Notes under the pieces: model-generated
The model's input: only the letters and a program-made list of their open reading frames with translations
Databases searched by the model: none
What the model was told of the DNA's origin: nothing
Part shown: positions 1 through 7,174 of the stretch, one piece after another
How positions within the stretch are numbered: position 1 is the stretch's first letter
Layout of the letters: the number at the start of each line of letters is the position of its first letter
Source of the DNA: an uncultured Verrucomicrobiota bacterium
GTDB lineage: Bacteria > Verrucomicrobiota > Verrucomicrobiia > Chthoniobacterales > SZAS-18
Length of the DNA: 10,796 nucleotides
NCBI GenBank assembly: GCA_937873255.1
Contig: CALMVM010000520.1
Coordinates: 13,700-24,495 of the forward strand
Direction of reading: 5' to 3'
Translations under genes and position numbers: made by a program

Positions 1-50
1 TTCTCCATCCTAAGAAGTAACCGTTTCACTTTTGCCTTTCTGCAATCTCT

Positions 51-1274
51 ATGCCAAACACTCCATTGGTTGTCGTAAATCCAAGCAGCGAACTGGTCGA
101 AGCTTCAGGGGTCGCAGGGTTCATGGCTCGTATTCGCCCCCATTGGAAGGCAAAGCAACTTGTACAGCGTGTGGAGCGATTAATTTCAACTGATCCAAGT
201 AGCGCTTGTCAGCGGCTTTTCAATGCAAGTATCCACGACCTGCGCGAGAAGATCGTTGTAGCCGGAATCGATTTAGCCTCCGAAGCTGCAAAACAGCATA
301 AGTTACCCCCCGTGACAAATGCTGAATATATTGAAGACTATTCCCCACTCCGAACAATTGACCTTTCCTATCGTATGGGCCTGCTTTCAAGACCCGACTA
401 CAAGCGTATTTTACGTGCTTACGAAATCCGAAAAGACCTTGAGCACGAGGATGATGAATATGAGGCTGGGATAGAAGATTGTGTTTACATATTCGCAACA
501 TGTGTCGACATTATCTTATCCAAAGATCCACTACATCTTATTAAATTAAAGGATATCAAGGACATAGTTGAGCAGCCCGCGCCAGCCACTTTGAATGACA
601 GCATCGTCGAAGAATACAAACAAGCTCCACAAACCCGACAGCTTGATATTTACCGATTCTTGATTGGAACTACTTTGAAGAAAGACCAGCCAGATATAGT
701 GCAACAAAATTCCTACAATGCACTATTCACCATTCGTCCGCACACTCAGAATCAGGTACTGCTCGAATGCTCCAAAGACATGGTCGAGCGTATCGGCAAA
801 AAGGCTCCAGAACTCCGGACTGCTCGCGTCGCCATTGCTGCTGGATTGTTTCCATACTTGAGGATCACGCAGCTCAAAGAGCTTTTCGAAGGATACTTGG
901 AGCGAATGAATCAGGTCGGTCCTAGCTGGACTAAACATGCTCAGCACGGAGAGTTGCTACGAGATTTCGTTGAGTTAAGTGGATTAACACACGTTCCAAA
1001 AGATCTATTAAATAGCTTTTTGGAATGGTTGTTACTTTGTTATATTGGCGAATCTGGAGGATATGGAGCGGGTTATAACCGCAAGGTTTTTTATAGCAAT
1101 ACTGGTGCGCCTATCGCGCTAGATATACTTAAATCAGCCAATCGCCCCATAGCAGAAGCCATCACCGCATTAGCTAAAGTTTCCCAAAAGATAAAAAGTT
1201 TATTGTCAAACGAGCACCTTGCGAGAAGGTATGAAAGCGTCCTTGACGCCATAGAATCAAACGAAAAATTATAA
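51..1274 (+). CDS. HEPN-motif protein, putative ribonuclease or defence factor
   Basis: This 407-residue protein has no signal peptide and no membrane segment, so it is probably cytoplasmic. Residues about 50-160 are helical and carry R127-K-D-L-E-H132, which fits the R-x4-H signature of HEPN ribonucleases, followed by a very acidic stretch (about 131-142) and a conserved-looking Cys-rich helix. In HEPN proteins the Arg and His form the RNase active site in a dimer, and many members are toxins or abortive-infection effectors. The remaining half (about 200-407) is also mostly helical, and I recognise no domain in it. It stands alone on the plus strand and converges on a predicted nuclease gene. 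The ATG at 51 has no Shine-Dalgarno sequence, and Met25 is an alternative start. The HEPN assignment rests on one motif plus helical context, so a non-catalytic role is possible. Confidence 0.6.
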   Translation: MPNTPLVVVNPSSELVEASGVAGFMARIRPHWKAKQLVQRVERLISTDPSSACQRLFNASIHDLREKIVVAGIDLASEAAKQHKLPPVTNAEYIEDYSPLRTIDLSYRMGLLSRPDYKRILRAYEIRKDLEHEDDEYEAGIEDCVYIFATCVDIILSKDPLHLIKLKDIKDIVEQPAPATLNDSIVEEYKQAPQTRQLDIYRFLIGTTLKKDQPDIVQQNSYNALFTIRPHTQNQVLLECSKDMVERIGKKAPELRTARVAIAAGLFPYLRITQLKELFEGYLERMNQVGPSWTKHAQHGELLRDFVELSGLTHVPKDLLNSFLEWLLLCYIGESGGYGAGYNRKVFYSNTGAPIALDILKSANRPIAEAITALAKVSQKIKSLLSNEHLARRYESVLDAIESNEKL

Positions 1275-1292
1275 GCACTAAATATGTTTTAC

Positions 1293-1319
1293 CATCAACC
1301 GAGTTGATGTTTCTCTTTT
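1293..1319 (+). terminator. Hairpin with T-rich tail, likely intrinsic terminator
   Basis: A perfect 7-bp stem (CATCAAC/GTTGATG) with a 3-base loop lies at 1293-1309, 18 bases after the HEPN-motif gene stop, and is followed on the plus strand by TTTCTCTTTT. On the minus strand no T-run follows, so it should work for the plus-strand gene only. The stem has modest GC content, so termination may be weak. The stop codon of the opposing nuclease gene (1295-1297) lies inside the stem. Confidence 0.45.
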
Positions 1320-2239
1320 GCCCATAGAGCTACTTGCGTGTCGAGCGGCAGCTTAGGCAGCAGTTCTTGCCAGGAACTCGTGCGAAAGTAGAGGCATGCT
1401 CGTTCGCGGCCGTTGAGGTGTTCGCGGAGAATGGCGGGCCAGCCCGGCCATGCCCCGGTCGGGCGGAAGTAGGGATTTTGCGCGTCATAGAGCAGCACGA
1501 AGGCGAAGGGGCGTTTACCGTCCGCCAGCTTCTGCGCGGCGGCGACGTTGCGGATGGCCTGATAAGCCGGGCTGATGGGACAGCCAAAGAGAGGCAGTCG
1601 CCCGGTGGGCAAGCCAAAGAGTTTCTCTGCTACCTGCCAATACTGTTTGCGGTTGACGACTCGTTCCGCACAGTAGCCACCCGCATCCGGGCCGCCGTCG
1701 TTGCGCGGGGCACAGGAGCAAACGCCCAAGCCTTGCTCGGTCCATTTCGTTTCCACGGCCACGAAGCAGCCGGGATCATCCACGGCGAAGTCGAGCACCG
1801 TGGCACGCGGCTTCTCGTCGAGGAGCGAGGTTGGGAGTGATCGCTCAAACCTGAACGATGAATTTTGCTGACTGGACGGCGCGGGCAGATCGAATGCCCG
1901 CCAGAACCAGGAAAGCGAAGGGTCGAGGCGCGCGGCGCTGCCAAGAAGCGCCAAGGCCAGTGTTTGGCTCGACTTGCCGGAACGGGCGTGGACGTGCCAA
2001 GCGTTTCGCGGGATCAGCGTTTCGAGTTGTTCGACCCAGCCAGGCGGCAGCGCCACCGCGAGGCTTTTGGCCGAGTGCGGCTGCTGTGGGCAGCGTAGCT
2101 CGGGATGCCGAGTGAAATAAGCGAGATATTGTTGGCGGCGTGCCTTTTCGTAGCGGCGGTAGGCTGGGCCGCACTCTTGATCGATGGCCCGGGTGGTCCA
2201 GTGGGAGAGCGAGAGCGAAGAGGGAGAGGCGTGGTGCAT
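1295..2239 (-). CDS. PD-(D/E)XK superfamily nuclease, restriction-endonuclease-like
   Basis: The product is a 314-residue soluble protein. The core motif is D150 in a hydrophobic strand (V-L-D-F-A-V), then V162-E163-T-K165, giving D-x12-E-x-K, the metal-binding signature of PD-(D/E)XK nucleases. A later N-R-K-Q-Y-W segment (about 196-201) resembles the Gln/Tyr helix that follows the core in many members. An upstream S-S-Q-T-L-A-L-A-L-L-G stretch (about 90-100) and several Cys (175, 177, 190) recall the PGN_0703 family of putative restriction endonucleases, although I cannot confirm that family. The expected activity is Mg-dependent DNA cleavage. It lies 38 bases downstream of another minus-strand gene and is probably co-transcribed. 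No methyltransferase is visible, so it is not an obvious restriction-modification pair. The ATG at 2239 gives Met-His-His; later starts are possible. Confidence 0.6.
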   Translation of the reverse strand: MHHASPSSLSLSHWTTRAIDQECGPAYRRYEKARRQQYLAYFTRHPELRCPQQPHSAKSLAVALPPGWVEQLETLIPRNAWHVHARSGKSSQTLALALLGSAARLDPSLSWFWRAFDLPAPSSQQNSSFRFERSLPTSLLDEKPRATVLDFAVDDPGCFVAVETKWTEQGLGVCSCAPRNDGGPDAGGYCAERVVNRKQYWQVAEKLFGLPTGRLPLFGCPISPAYQAIRNVAAAQKLADGKRPFAFVLLYDAQNPYFRPTGAWPGWPAILREHLNGRERACLYFRTSSWQELLPKLPLDTQVALWAKEKHQLG

Positions 2240-2277
2240 CCGCCCGCTCTACGCAGACGGATGACGGCCTCCTGGGT

Positions 2278-2751
2278 TCACTCCATGTTGTCCGGAGATG
2301 CCCGATGTTTCCTTATGGCATCGAGGACACCTTCGACGACCCAAAACGCCAGGATGTTTTGCTGCCGGGCAAAGTGCTTGTCAATGGCCTGCGTGTGCTG
2401 TTGCAAGACTTGGTACACCGCAGCGGCAACGTCGTTGCGTAACGCCGTGCCGGGATTGGTGGTATCGTCGTGGCCCTCCGCCTCGGGGGCCGACAAGATA
2501 TTCTCCGCTTGGTCGTAGGGGGCCGGGCCGAAGCGGAGGTAGGTGATGGGCTGATCGAGGGCCCAATGGAGATGGTGGCCGTCCTGCTTTTGGAAGCGGA
2601 CAACGCCGCCCTGGATGCCGAGCACGGTGAGTTGTTGGGTCGGGAGAGCGCGCCGGACGCCGTAACCGGGATCGTCGACGATAAAACTCAGCCCCAAGAT
2701 GATGCCGGGGGCAAGTTTGCTGCGGTGGTCGCGGAGACAGGAAGTCGGCAT
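2278..2751 (-). CDS. Hypothetical protein, partner of the PD-(D/E)XK gene
   Basis: I do not recognise this 157-residue protein. It is probably soluble. The N-terminal half (about 15-75) looks beta-rich, with a short strand pattern (G-I-I-L-G-L-S-F-I-V-D-D-P-G-Y-G) and a Q-D-G-H-H-L-H-W segment. The C-terminal half (about 100-150) is helical, ending in a hydrophobic W-V-V-E-G-V-L-D-A-I-R helix. Of the overlapping minus-strand frames, this one is protein-like, with balanced composition; the longer overlapping frame is Arg/Pro-rich, typical of an out-of-frame shadow. The ATG at 2751 directly follows an in-frame TAA one codon upstream, so the start is well bounded. It begins 12 bases after the stop of a broken gene and ends 38 bases before the nuclease gene, which suggests one operon. 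Function unknown. Confidence 0.5.
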   Translation of the reverse strand: MPTSCLRDHRSKLAPGIILGLSFIVDDPGYGVRRALPTQQLTVLGIQGGVVRFQKQDGHHLHWALDQPITYLRFGPAPYDQAENILSAPEAEGHDDTTNPGTALRNDVAAAVYQVLQQHTQAIDKHFARQQNILAFWVVEGVLDAIRKHRASPDNME

Positions 2752-2763
2752 GGATTATGATCG

Positions 2764-3030
2764 TCAGAGTAGGAAACCAGCGCGACGAAGCTGGGCCTGC
2801 CACGCGTGGAAGGCCGCGCCGTAGTGCAAACCCAGCCATTCCTCGGTGGTATACGTGCGGCCAGCGCGGTCGCGTCGTCGCCAGAGGCGCTAGTACTGTG
2901 CTGGCACACTGATGGATTGCACGCCGAAATCCTCGCCAACGCTTTTGATCACTTCGAAGACGGGGGCGGTCGTCTGCCGCTCGGGGACAAGGGCGTATTT
3001 GGTCTGCAACGTCTCCACGCGGCTTGACAA
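2764..3030 (-). pseudogene. Broken gene remnant with in-frame TAG, first of the minus-strand set
   Basis: One minus-strand frame stays protein-like from about 3030 to the TGA at 2764-2766 but is interrupted by a TAG at 2890-2892. Before the stop it reads as a 46-residue segment rich in charged and hydrophobic alternation (Q-T-K-Y-A-L-V-P-E-R, F-E-V-I-K-S-V). After it come 41 codons with no ATG, GTG or TTG usable as a start before a Y-T-T-E-E-W-L-G-L-H-Y-G-A-A-F segment. Upstream, an in-frame TGA at 3046-3048 closes the frame; only a TTG at 3028-3030 or an internal GTG could start it. This fits a 5'-truncated, stop-interrupted remnant next to the start of the transporter operon. I do not recognise the family. 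The alternative is two short chance frames. Confidence 0.4.
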
Positions 3031-3083
3031 ATGATTGCAATTTCCTCAGAACTGCGCTGCTCACAATCTGATACAAACCGAAT

Positions 3084-3959
3084 ATGGACCACCGCCGTTC
3101 TGTGATTTCTTCGATTTTCACCGTCACCAGTCTTGCTTTGGTGATGGTTTTAGCTGGCTGTGATGGCTCGAAATCAGCCAATACGAACAAGCCTTCGGCC
3201 TACGACCGTATCTTGCAGACGAAAACTTTGCGGGTCGCTTACATCACGTATCCGCCGAGCTTTATTAAAGATCCAAATACCGGTAAATATTCGGGCATCA
3301 TGAACGACGTGTTGCAGGAGATGGCAAAGCGCCTGGACTTCAAGGTGGAATACGTTGAAGAAACCGCTTGGGGAGCGATGATTGAGTCCATCAACAGTGT
3401 CCGGGTCGATCTTGTCTGCACAGGTCTGTGGCCTACTGCTGGCAGAGGAAAACTCGTGGATTTTACTGACCCGGTTTATTTCAGCCCCATTAGAACGTAC
3501 GTGAGGGTGGGCACCACGTCGTTTGACGGCAACCTTTCTGCCATCAACTCGAAAGGGGTAAAAATCGCTGCCATCGACGGAGAGATGACATCCATCATTG
3601 CACAGTCTGATTACCCGAATGCAACGGTGCAGTCGTACCCGCAAAATACGGACATCGCGCAGATGCTGCAGGAAGTGCAAGATGGCAAAGCCGAGGTGAC
3701 TTTCGTCGAGTCGGCGGTCGCCGCGGACTTCTCGCAAAAGCATCCGGGGGTCATCACGGAGGTCAAGAACGTAAACCCGGTCCGGGTGTTCCCGAACGTG
3801 ATGATGGTGTCGAAAAGCGAGCCGAAGCTGCTGTCCGCGTTGAATGCCGCCATGAACGAAGTGGCGGATGCAGGAGTGATGGACCGCATCGTGCTAAGCT
3901 ACTCGAAAACGCCCGGCGTCTTTCTGCTGCGTGCAAAGCCCTACCGACTTGAACCCTGA
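3084..3959 (+). CDS. ABC transporter substrate-binding lipoprotein (SBP_bac_3 type)
   Basis: This is a 291-residue periplasmic binding protein of the polar amino-acid family. A type II signal peptide (residues 1-25) ends in the lipobox L23-A-G-C26, so C26 should be lipidated. Asp27 at +2 is the classic inner-membrane retention residue in Enterobacteria. The mature domain shows the family landmarks: T-L-R-V-A (48-52) as first strand, G-x-x-x-D/N-x-L-x-E-M-A-K-R-L (about 71-84), and G-L-W-P-T-x-x-R121 with V-D-F-T-D-P-V-Y-F (125-133), where the Arg normally grips a ligand carboxylate. In the second lobe, where an Asp usually binds the amino group, the strand reads T-F-V-E209-S-A-V, so Glu may replace it and the ligand may not be a standard amino acid. 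First gene of a six-gene coupled operon. The ATG at 3084 is needed for a complete signal peptide; no Shine-Dalgarno sequence is seen. Confidence 0.9.
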   Translation: MDHRRSVISSIFTVTSLALVMVLAGCDGSKSANTNKPSAYDRILQTKTLRVAYITYPPSFIKDPNTGKYSGIMNDVLQEMAKRLDFKVEYVEETAWGAMIESINSVRVDLVCTGLWPTAGRGKLVDFTDPVYFSPIRTYVRVGTTSFDGNLSAINSKGVKIAAIDGEMTSIIAQSDYPNATVQSYPQNTDIAQMLQEVQDGKAEVTFVESAVAADFSQKHPGVITEVKNVNPVRVFPNVMMVSKSEPKLLSALNAAMNEVADAGVMDRIVLSYSKTPGVFLLRAKPYRLEP

Positions 3960-4612
3960 TGAGCGTTCTGGAAGTGGTTTCGGAGTACCGGGAAGCCTTC
4001 CTGTCCGGACTGCTAGTGACCCTCAAACTGTGCGTGATCGCTTGGATCGGCGGCTTGGCTGGCGGCGGCGGGCTGGCGCTGACGGCGGAATGGCTACCGC
4101 GGTTCATCGGCTGGCCCACCATCGTGCTGAGCCGCGTGACGCAAGCCATCCCAATTCTAGTGCTGCTTTTTTGGCTCCACTATCCTGCCCAAGCTGCGCT
4201 CGGTGTGATCATCGATCCGTTTTATACCACCGTTTTTCTGCTCACGCTGCTCAATGTTTTGGCGGTCTTCGGCATCCTTCGCTCGGCGATCCTGCAGGTG
4301 CCGATTGAATTGGTTGAAGTTGCCAAGGTTTGCGGTGTGAAGCGACGCCGTATTTTTTTTAGAATAAAGTTGCCTCTTGCCCTCTGGTCTTCCATTGGGT
4401 CGCTGACCTCCTCTCAAATAAATGTCCTGCAGTTATCAATCTTCGGTAGTTTGATTTCAGTAGAGGAATTGTTTCGCATCTCCCAGCGCATCAACGCACA
4501 AATCTACCAACCCGTGCAGGTTTACACTGGCTTGGCATTATTTTTTCTCATCATTTGTCTTCCGCTCAACCTTTTTGCAGGATATCTAGAGTCTAAAGGA
4601 GTTGCATGGTGA
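3959..4612 (+). CDS. ABC transporter permease (HisM/GlnP-like)
   Basis: The 217-residue inner-membrane permease has the usual length for a polar amino-acid importer subunit and about five hydrophobic segments (roughly 13-35, 48-72, 84-108, 148-170 and 190-210). The EAA cytoplasmic loop, which docks on the ATPase, is visible as E-L-V-E-V-A-K-V-C-G-V then R-I-F-F-R-I-K-L-P (about 117-139), with the conserved Gly and the I-x-L-P end. An earlier T-Q-A-I-P-I-L-V-L-L-F segment corresponds to the R-G-T-P-L-L-V-Q motif of the family. It is encoded alone, so the transporter probably uses a homodimer of this subunit. Its start overlaps the binding-protein stop by one base (TGATG). Base composition changes inside the gene: the first 380 bases are GC-rich and the rest AT-rich, with an eight-T run at 4353-4360. 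The frame remains intact across that run. Confidence 0.9.
   Translation: MSVLEVVSEYREAFLSGLLVTLKLCVIAWIGGLAGGGGLALTAEWLPRFIGWPTIVLSRVTQAIPILVLLFWLHYPAQAALGVIIDPFYTTVFLLTLLNVLAVFGILRSAILQVPIELVEVAKVCGVKRRRIFFRIKLPLALWSSIGSLTSSQINVLQLSIFGSLISVEELFRISQRINAQIYQPVQVYTGLALFFLIICLPLNLFAGYLESKGVAW
4595..4601 (+). promoter_or_regulatory. Ribosome binding site of the ABC ATPase gene
   Basis: AAAGGAG lies four bases before the ATG at 4606. It is the clearest Shine-Dalgarno sequence in the operon and supports that start, which overlaps the end of the permease gene by seven bases. Confidence 0.6.
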
Positions 4613-5283
4613 GCTTATTCTTTGATTCTAATTTGGCGACACCTGTATTAACGGTGAATGACCTGACGATTAGACGAGGTAATCAGATCGTGTTGGAAAA
4701 CGTCGCGTTTAGATTGGAAACAGGCATGTTTGTGGCTCTTGTTGGGCCAAGCGGGTCCGGCAAGACGAGTTTACTACGTGTCATGTCGTTGCTCGATAAA
4801 CCCGCGAGCGGAAGGCTAAGCTTTGGAAAAGATGAAGTGCATAACAGTTCCAGAAATGCACTTATCTATCCACGGCTGACCTACGTCCCTCAAAACCTAG
4901 GGCTTTGGCCGCACATGACAATAAAAGAAAACTTGCTTTTCTCAGTCCCTAAAACGTCCGATGTTAGATTGATTCTCAAGGAGTTTTGTGAAGAACTTGA
5001 GATCACTGAGTGTCTTGACCGACGTCCCGCATTTGCTTCACAAGGTCAGCGACAACGATCAGCCCTCGCGCGAGCTTTGATCTTGAAGCCACGGATATTG
5101 TTTCTTGATGAAGTAACTTCGGCCTTGGATGAAAAACTTGCTCGAAAAGTATGGAAAATCCTACAAACATTCACGGGAACTGGCGGCACTATTCTAGCTT
5201 CGACCCATGATAGCACATTGGCATCACAGTGTAATAAAATATATCGCATCATTGAAAAATCACTCACCTTAACAAATACGTGA
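4606..5283 (+). CDS. ABC transporter ATP-binding protein (polar amino-acid type)
   Basis: This 225-residue ATPase powers the importer from the cytoplasmic face. All main motifs are found in order: Walker A G47-P-S-G-S-G-K53-T54, Q-loop Q96 in V-P-Q-N-L-G-L-W-P-H, Walker B I-L-F-L-D168-E169 with catalytic Glu, D-loop S172-A-L-D, and switch His H201. The signature motif is unusual, A-S145-Q-G147-Q148 in place of L-S-G-G-Q, followed by R-Q-R. The key Ser and second Gly are kept, so ATP hydrolysis is still likely. The length is slightly short of the usual 240, ending soon after the H-loop. It overlaps the permease gene by seven bases and the next gene by four (GTGA). Codon use is AT-rich, unlike the binding-protein gene. 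Confidence 0.9.
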   Translation: MVSLFFDSNLATPVLTVNDLTIRRGNQIVLENVAFRLETGMFVALVGPSGSGKTSLLRVMSLLDKPASGRLSFGKDEVHNSSRNALIYPRLTYVPQNLGLWPHMTIKENLLFSVPKTSDVRLILKEFCEELEITECLDRRPAFASQGQRQRSALARALILKPRILFLDEVTSALDEKLARKVWKILQTFTGTGGTILASTHDSTLASQCNKIYRIIEKSLTLTNT

Positions 5284-6257
5284 AATTTTGGATCATCGGC
5301 ATCGTTCTATTATTTTCTGCTTTTATTTTTTCTCATACCCCTTGGGGGATGTATGTAGAACGCAAACTTATCGGTGTAATTCATTCGCTGCCTAATTTTT
5401 TCAAATATCCAATATTGGGCATTACACGCATGATATGCCTTCTTTCTGGCATAAAAAGTGGCTCCGTTCATCACGCCTCGGCGCAGGCTTTGCTTGGAGT
5501 AGGTTTTTACATCGAATATCTTATTGTTGGTACTGTCTTCCTAAATAAAAATCCTGAGGTTCGATATACCTTCAAATGGCATTTGGTCAATGCATTGCCC
5601 TATATAATAATCATCCCCCTTTTTTATCATCAATTTGTGATATTCCGCAACTTCACCATACCTCATTCGCACGAAAAAGAAATTGAGCGGCATTTTCTCC
5701 GCGCATTACGGATTGCCTGTGAGTTCACGATATATATTGCGTTTGGCTTAATCACAGGCGAGGCGGGATATCTATACGCCATTGGAAGTTTTCACGCTCC
5801 CTCAAGTGCGGTTTTTCAGTTTATTCATTCCCTTTTACAGACAGATAAACTGGATGATGCCCTTGAAAGTTTATTTGTCATGGGTGCTGCGCTAGTTTGT
5901 TTTCTCGTATTGATTTGGGATGTTCTGATCATGTTGGAATTATACATCCTTGGTGAAAAATCTGACGCGAAGAATTATGAAATTGAATTCGGATGCTTGC
6001 GATTGATATGGTGGTTTATAATTGCCGATATACTATCCGTTGCGTTGTGGTGTTGCATTGCGACAGTCTGCTCGTCTATTTTTGCATTTACTCATTATGG
6101 CCAGGTTCAGAACACAAATGATCTGGAAACCGCTATCGAAATTTTGAAGATTCTCGCTCTTTTATACGGATTGGTTAGCCTACTTCGCTTTGTAATTGGC
6201 ATGTCAAAGATCGCAAAAGCAAGTTCGTTCAAAGAAATAAGCAACAGCCCTCTATGA
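5280..6257 (+). CDS. Multi-pass membrane protein of unknown function
   Basis: I do not recognise this 325-residue integral membrane protein. Hydrophobic segments are seen at about 3-18, 68-88, 104-122, 142-158, 196-222, 242-270 and 288-306, giving six or seven spans. Between spans are a His-rich loop (I-P-H-S-H-E-K-E-I-E-R-H, about 127-138) and a charged loop near 224-236. No transporter or enzyme motif stands out. It starts with GTG overlapping the ATPase stop by four bases (GTGA), and its own end overlaps the next gene by four bases (ATGA), so it is translated as part of the operon. It might be an extra component of the transporter, an exporter for the product of the downstream enzymes, or a membrane enzyme. 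The gene is the most AT-rich in the window (22 of 60 bases G+C at 5401-5460), suggesting separate origin. Confidence 0.75.
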   Translation: MKFWIIGIVLLFSAFIFSHTPWGMYVERKLIGVIHSLPNFFKYPILGITRMICLLSGIKSGSVHHASAQALLGVGFYIEYLIVGTVFLNKNPEVRYTFKWHLVNALPYIIIIPLFYHQFVIFRNFTIPHSHEKEIERHFLRALRIACEFTIYIAFGLITGEAGYLYAIGSFHAPSSAVFQFIHSLLQTDKLDDALESLFVMGAALVCFLVLIWDVLIMLELYILGEKSDAKNYEIEFGCLRLIWWFIIADILSVALWCCIATVCSSIFAFTHYGQVQNTNDLETAIEILKILALLYGLVSLLRFVIGMSKIAKASSFKEISNSPL

Positions 6258-7174
6258 CTTTCACCAAACTTGGTCGCACTGGCCTAGATTGCTCCCGGCT
6301 GGGTTTCGGCACTTGGCAGATCGGCGGCGGCCGCTGGAAAGGACTTGAGAACACCGACTCTGTTGCGCTTTTGCGATATGCTTTGGAAAACGGCGTTAAT
6401 ACGTTCGACGCCGCCATCGTTTATGGCCAGTACCGGGGCGAAGCGAACGAACGCCGCGGCCGCTCGCGGGAATTGCTCGGAGAAGCGCTGGGCGGCTCCC
6501 GGCGGCAGGAAGCCATTATCTGCCTCAAGCTTGGGCAGATTGACGAGTTCTCGCACCGCGCGGTTTATCAACCGCGCAACATGGTGGAGGAATTACAGCG
6601 GGCGCTGCGTGAATTACGCACCGACTATGTGGACATCTGCCTCGTGCATGCCCCTAGTTTGGCCGAAGTGCGGGATGGTCACGCATTGACCGTGGTGAAA
6701 ACCATTCAGGCGATGGGCGCAGCCAAATTCATCGGCTACAGCTTCGAGTGCGAACCGGAACACGCCCGGGTCGCCTTGCAGCAGGACATCGATGTGATGA
6801 TGCTCCAATACAATCTGCTCGACCAGGAGTGCGAAGGCATCTTTGATCTCGCCTCCGAGCGCGGGGTCGGAATGCTGGTCGGAGGCCCACTCAAGCGAGG
6901 TTACCTCAGCGGGCGTTTTGATTCCGTAAGCGACCTTCCGTTAGAGGATAATTATTGGGAATGGAATCTCCGTTACAGCCGCGCAAAAGTGGAGGGCATT
7001 TTGAGCCGGGTCGCCAAACTCAAACAGGAAGCGGGTGGGGCCTGTGAATTACGCCAGCGAGCGTTCCATCATATCCTCCGTCACCCTGGCGCCACCTGTG
7101 CTATCGTTGGTCACCGCACACAGCAAGAGATCGATGATAACCTCCGGGCCATTCACGAAATTTTGCACAAGTAA
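6254..7174 (+). CDS. Aldo/keto reductase
   Basis: The 306-residue soluble protein has the (beta/alpha)8-barrel pattern of NAD(P)H-dependent aldo/keto reductases, which interconvert carbonyls and alcohols. The catalytic tetrad is complete: D52 and Y57 (F-D-A-A-I-V-Y-G), K92 (I-C-L-K-L-G) and H132 (L-V-H-A-P-S). The N-terminus K-L-G-R-T-G-L-x-x-S-R-L-G-F-G-T-W is typical, as is the L-Q-Y-N-L-L-D segment near 200 and the G-A-T-C-A-I-V-G-H-R-T cofactor-binding stretch near 274-284. A Gly-rich insert after Y57 (about 59-72, Arg-rich) may shape substrate entry. The substrate cannot be read from sequence. It overlaps the membrane-protein gene by four bases (ATGA) and the next gene by one (TAATG). 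Codon use is strongly GC-rich (41 of 60 at 6421-6480), in sharp contrast to the preceding gene. Confidence 0.92.
   Translation: MTFTKLGRTGLDCSRLGFGTWQIGGGRWKGLENTDSVALLRYALENGVNTFDAAIVYGQYRGEANERRGRSRELLGEALGGSRRQEAIICLKLGQIDEFSHRAVYQPRNMVEELQRALRELRTDYVDICLVHAPSLAEVRDGHALTVVKTIQAMGAAKFIGYSFECEPEHARVALQQDIDVMMLQYNLLDQECEGIFDLASERGVGMLVGGPLKRGYLSGRFDSVSDLPLEDNYWEWNLRYSRAKVEGILSRVAKLKQEAGGACELRQRAFHHILRHPGATCAIVGHRTQQEIDDNLRAIHEILHK

Noticed and set aside
1334..1840. A 168-codon plus-strand frame inside the nuclease gene
   Set aside because: It lies antisense to a frame with a recognisable nuclease motif and has no domain of its own.
3024..3029. Exact TTGACA upstream of the transporter operon
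   Set aside because: No -10-like hexamer occurs at a 16-18 base spacing; the AT-richer TGATAC near 3069 is far too distant.
2381..3190. A 269-codon minus-strand frame overlapping several features
   Set aside because: Its translation is Arg/Pro-rich and low in normal composition, and it covers the start of the binding-protein gene and a more protein-like frame; it is a shadow.
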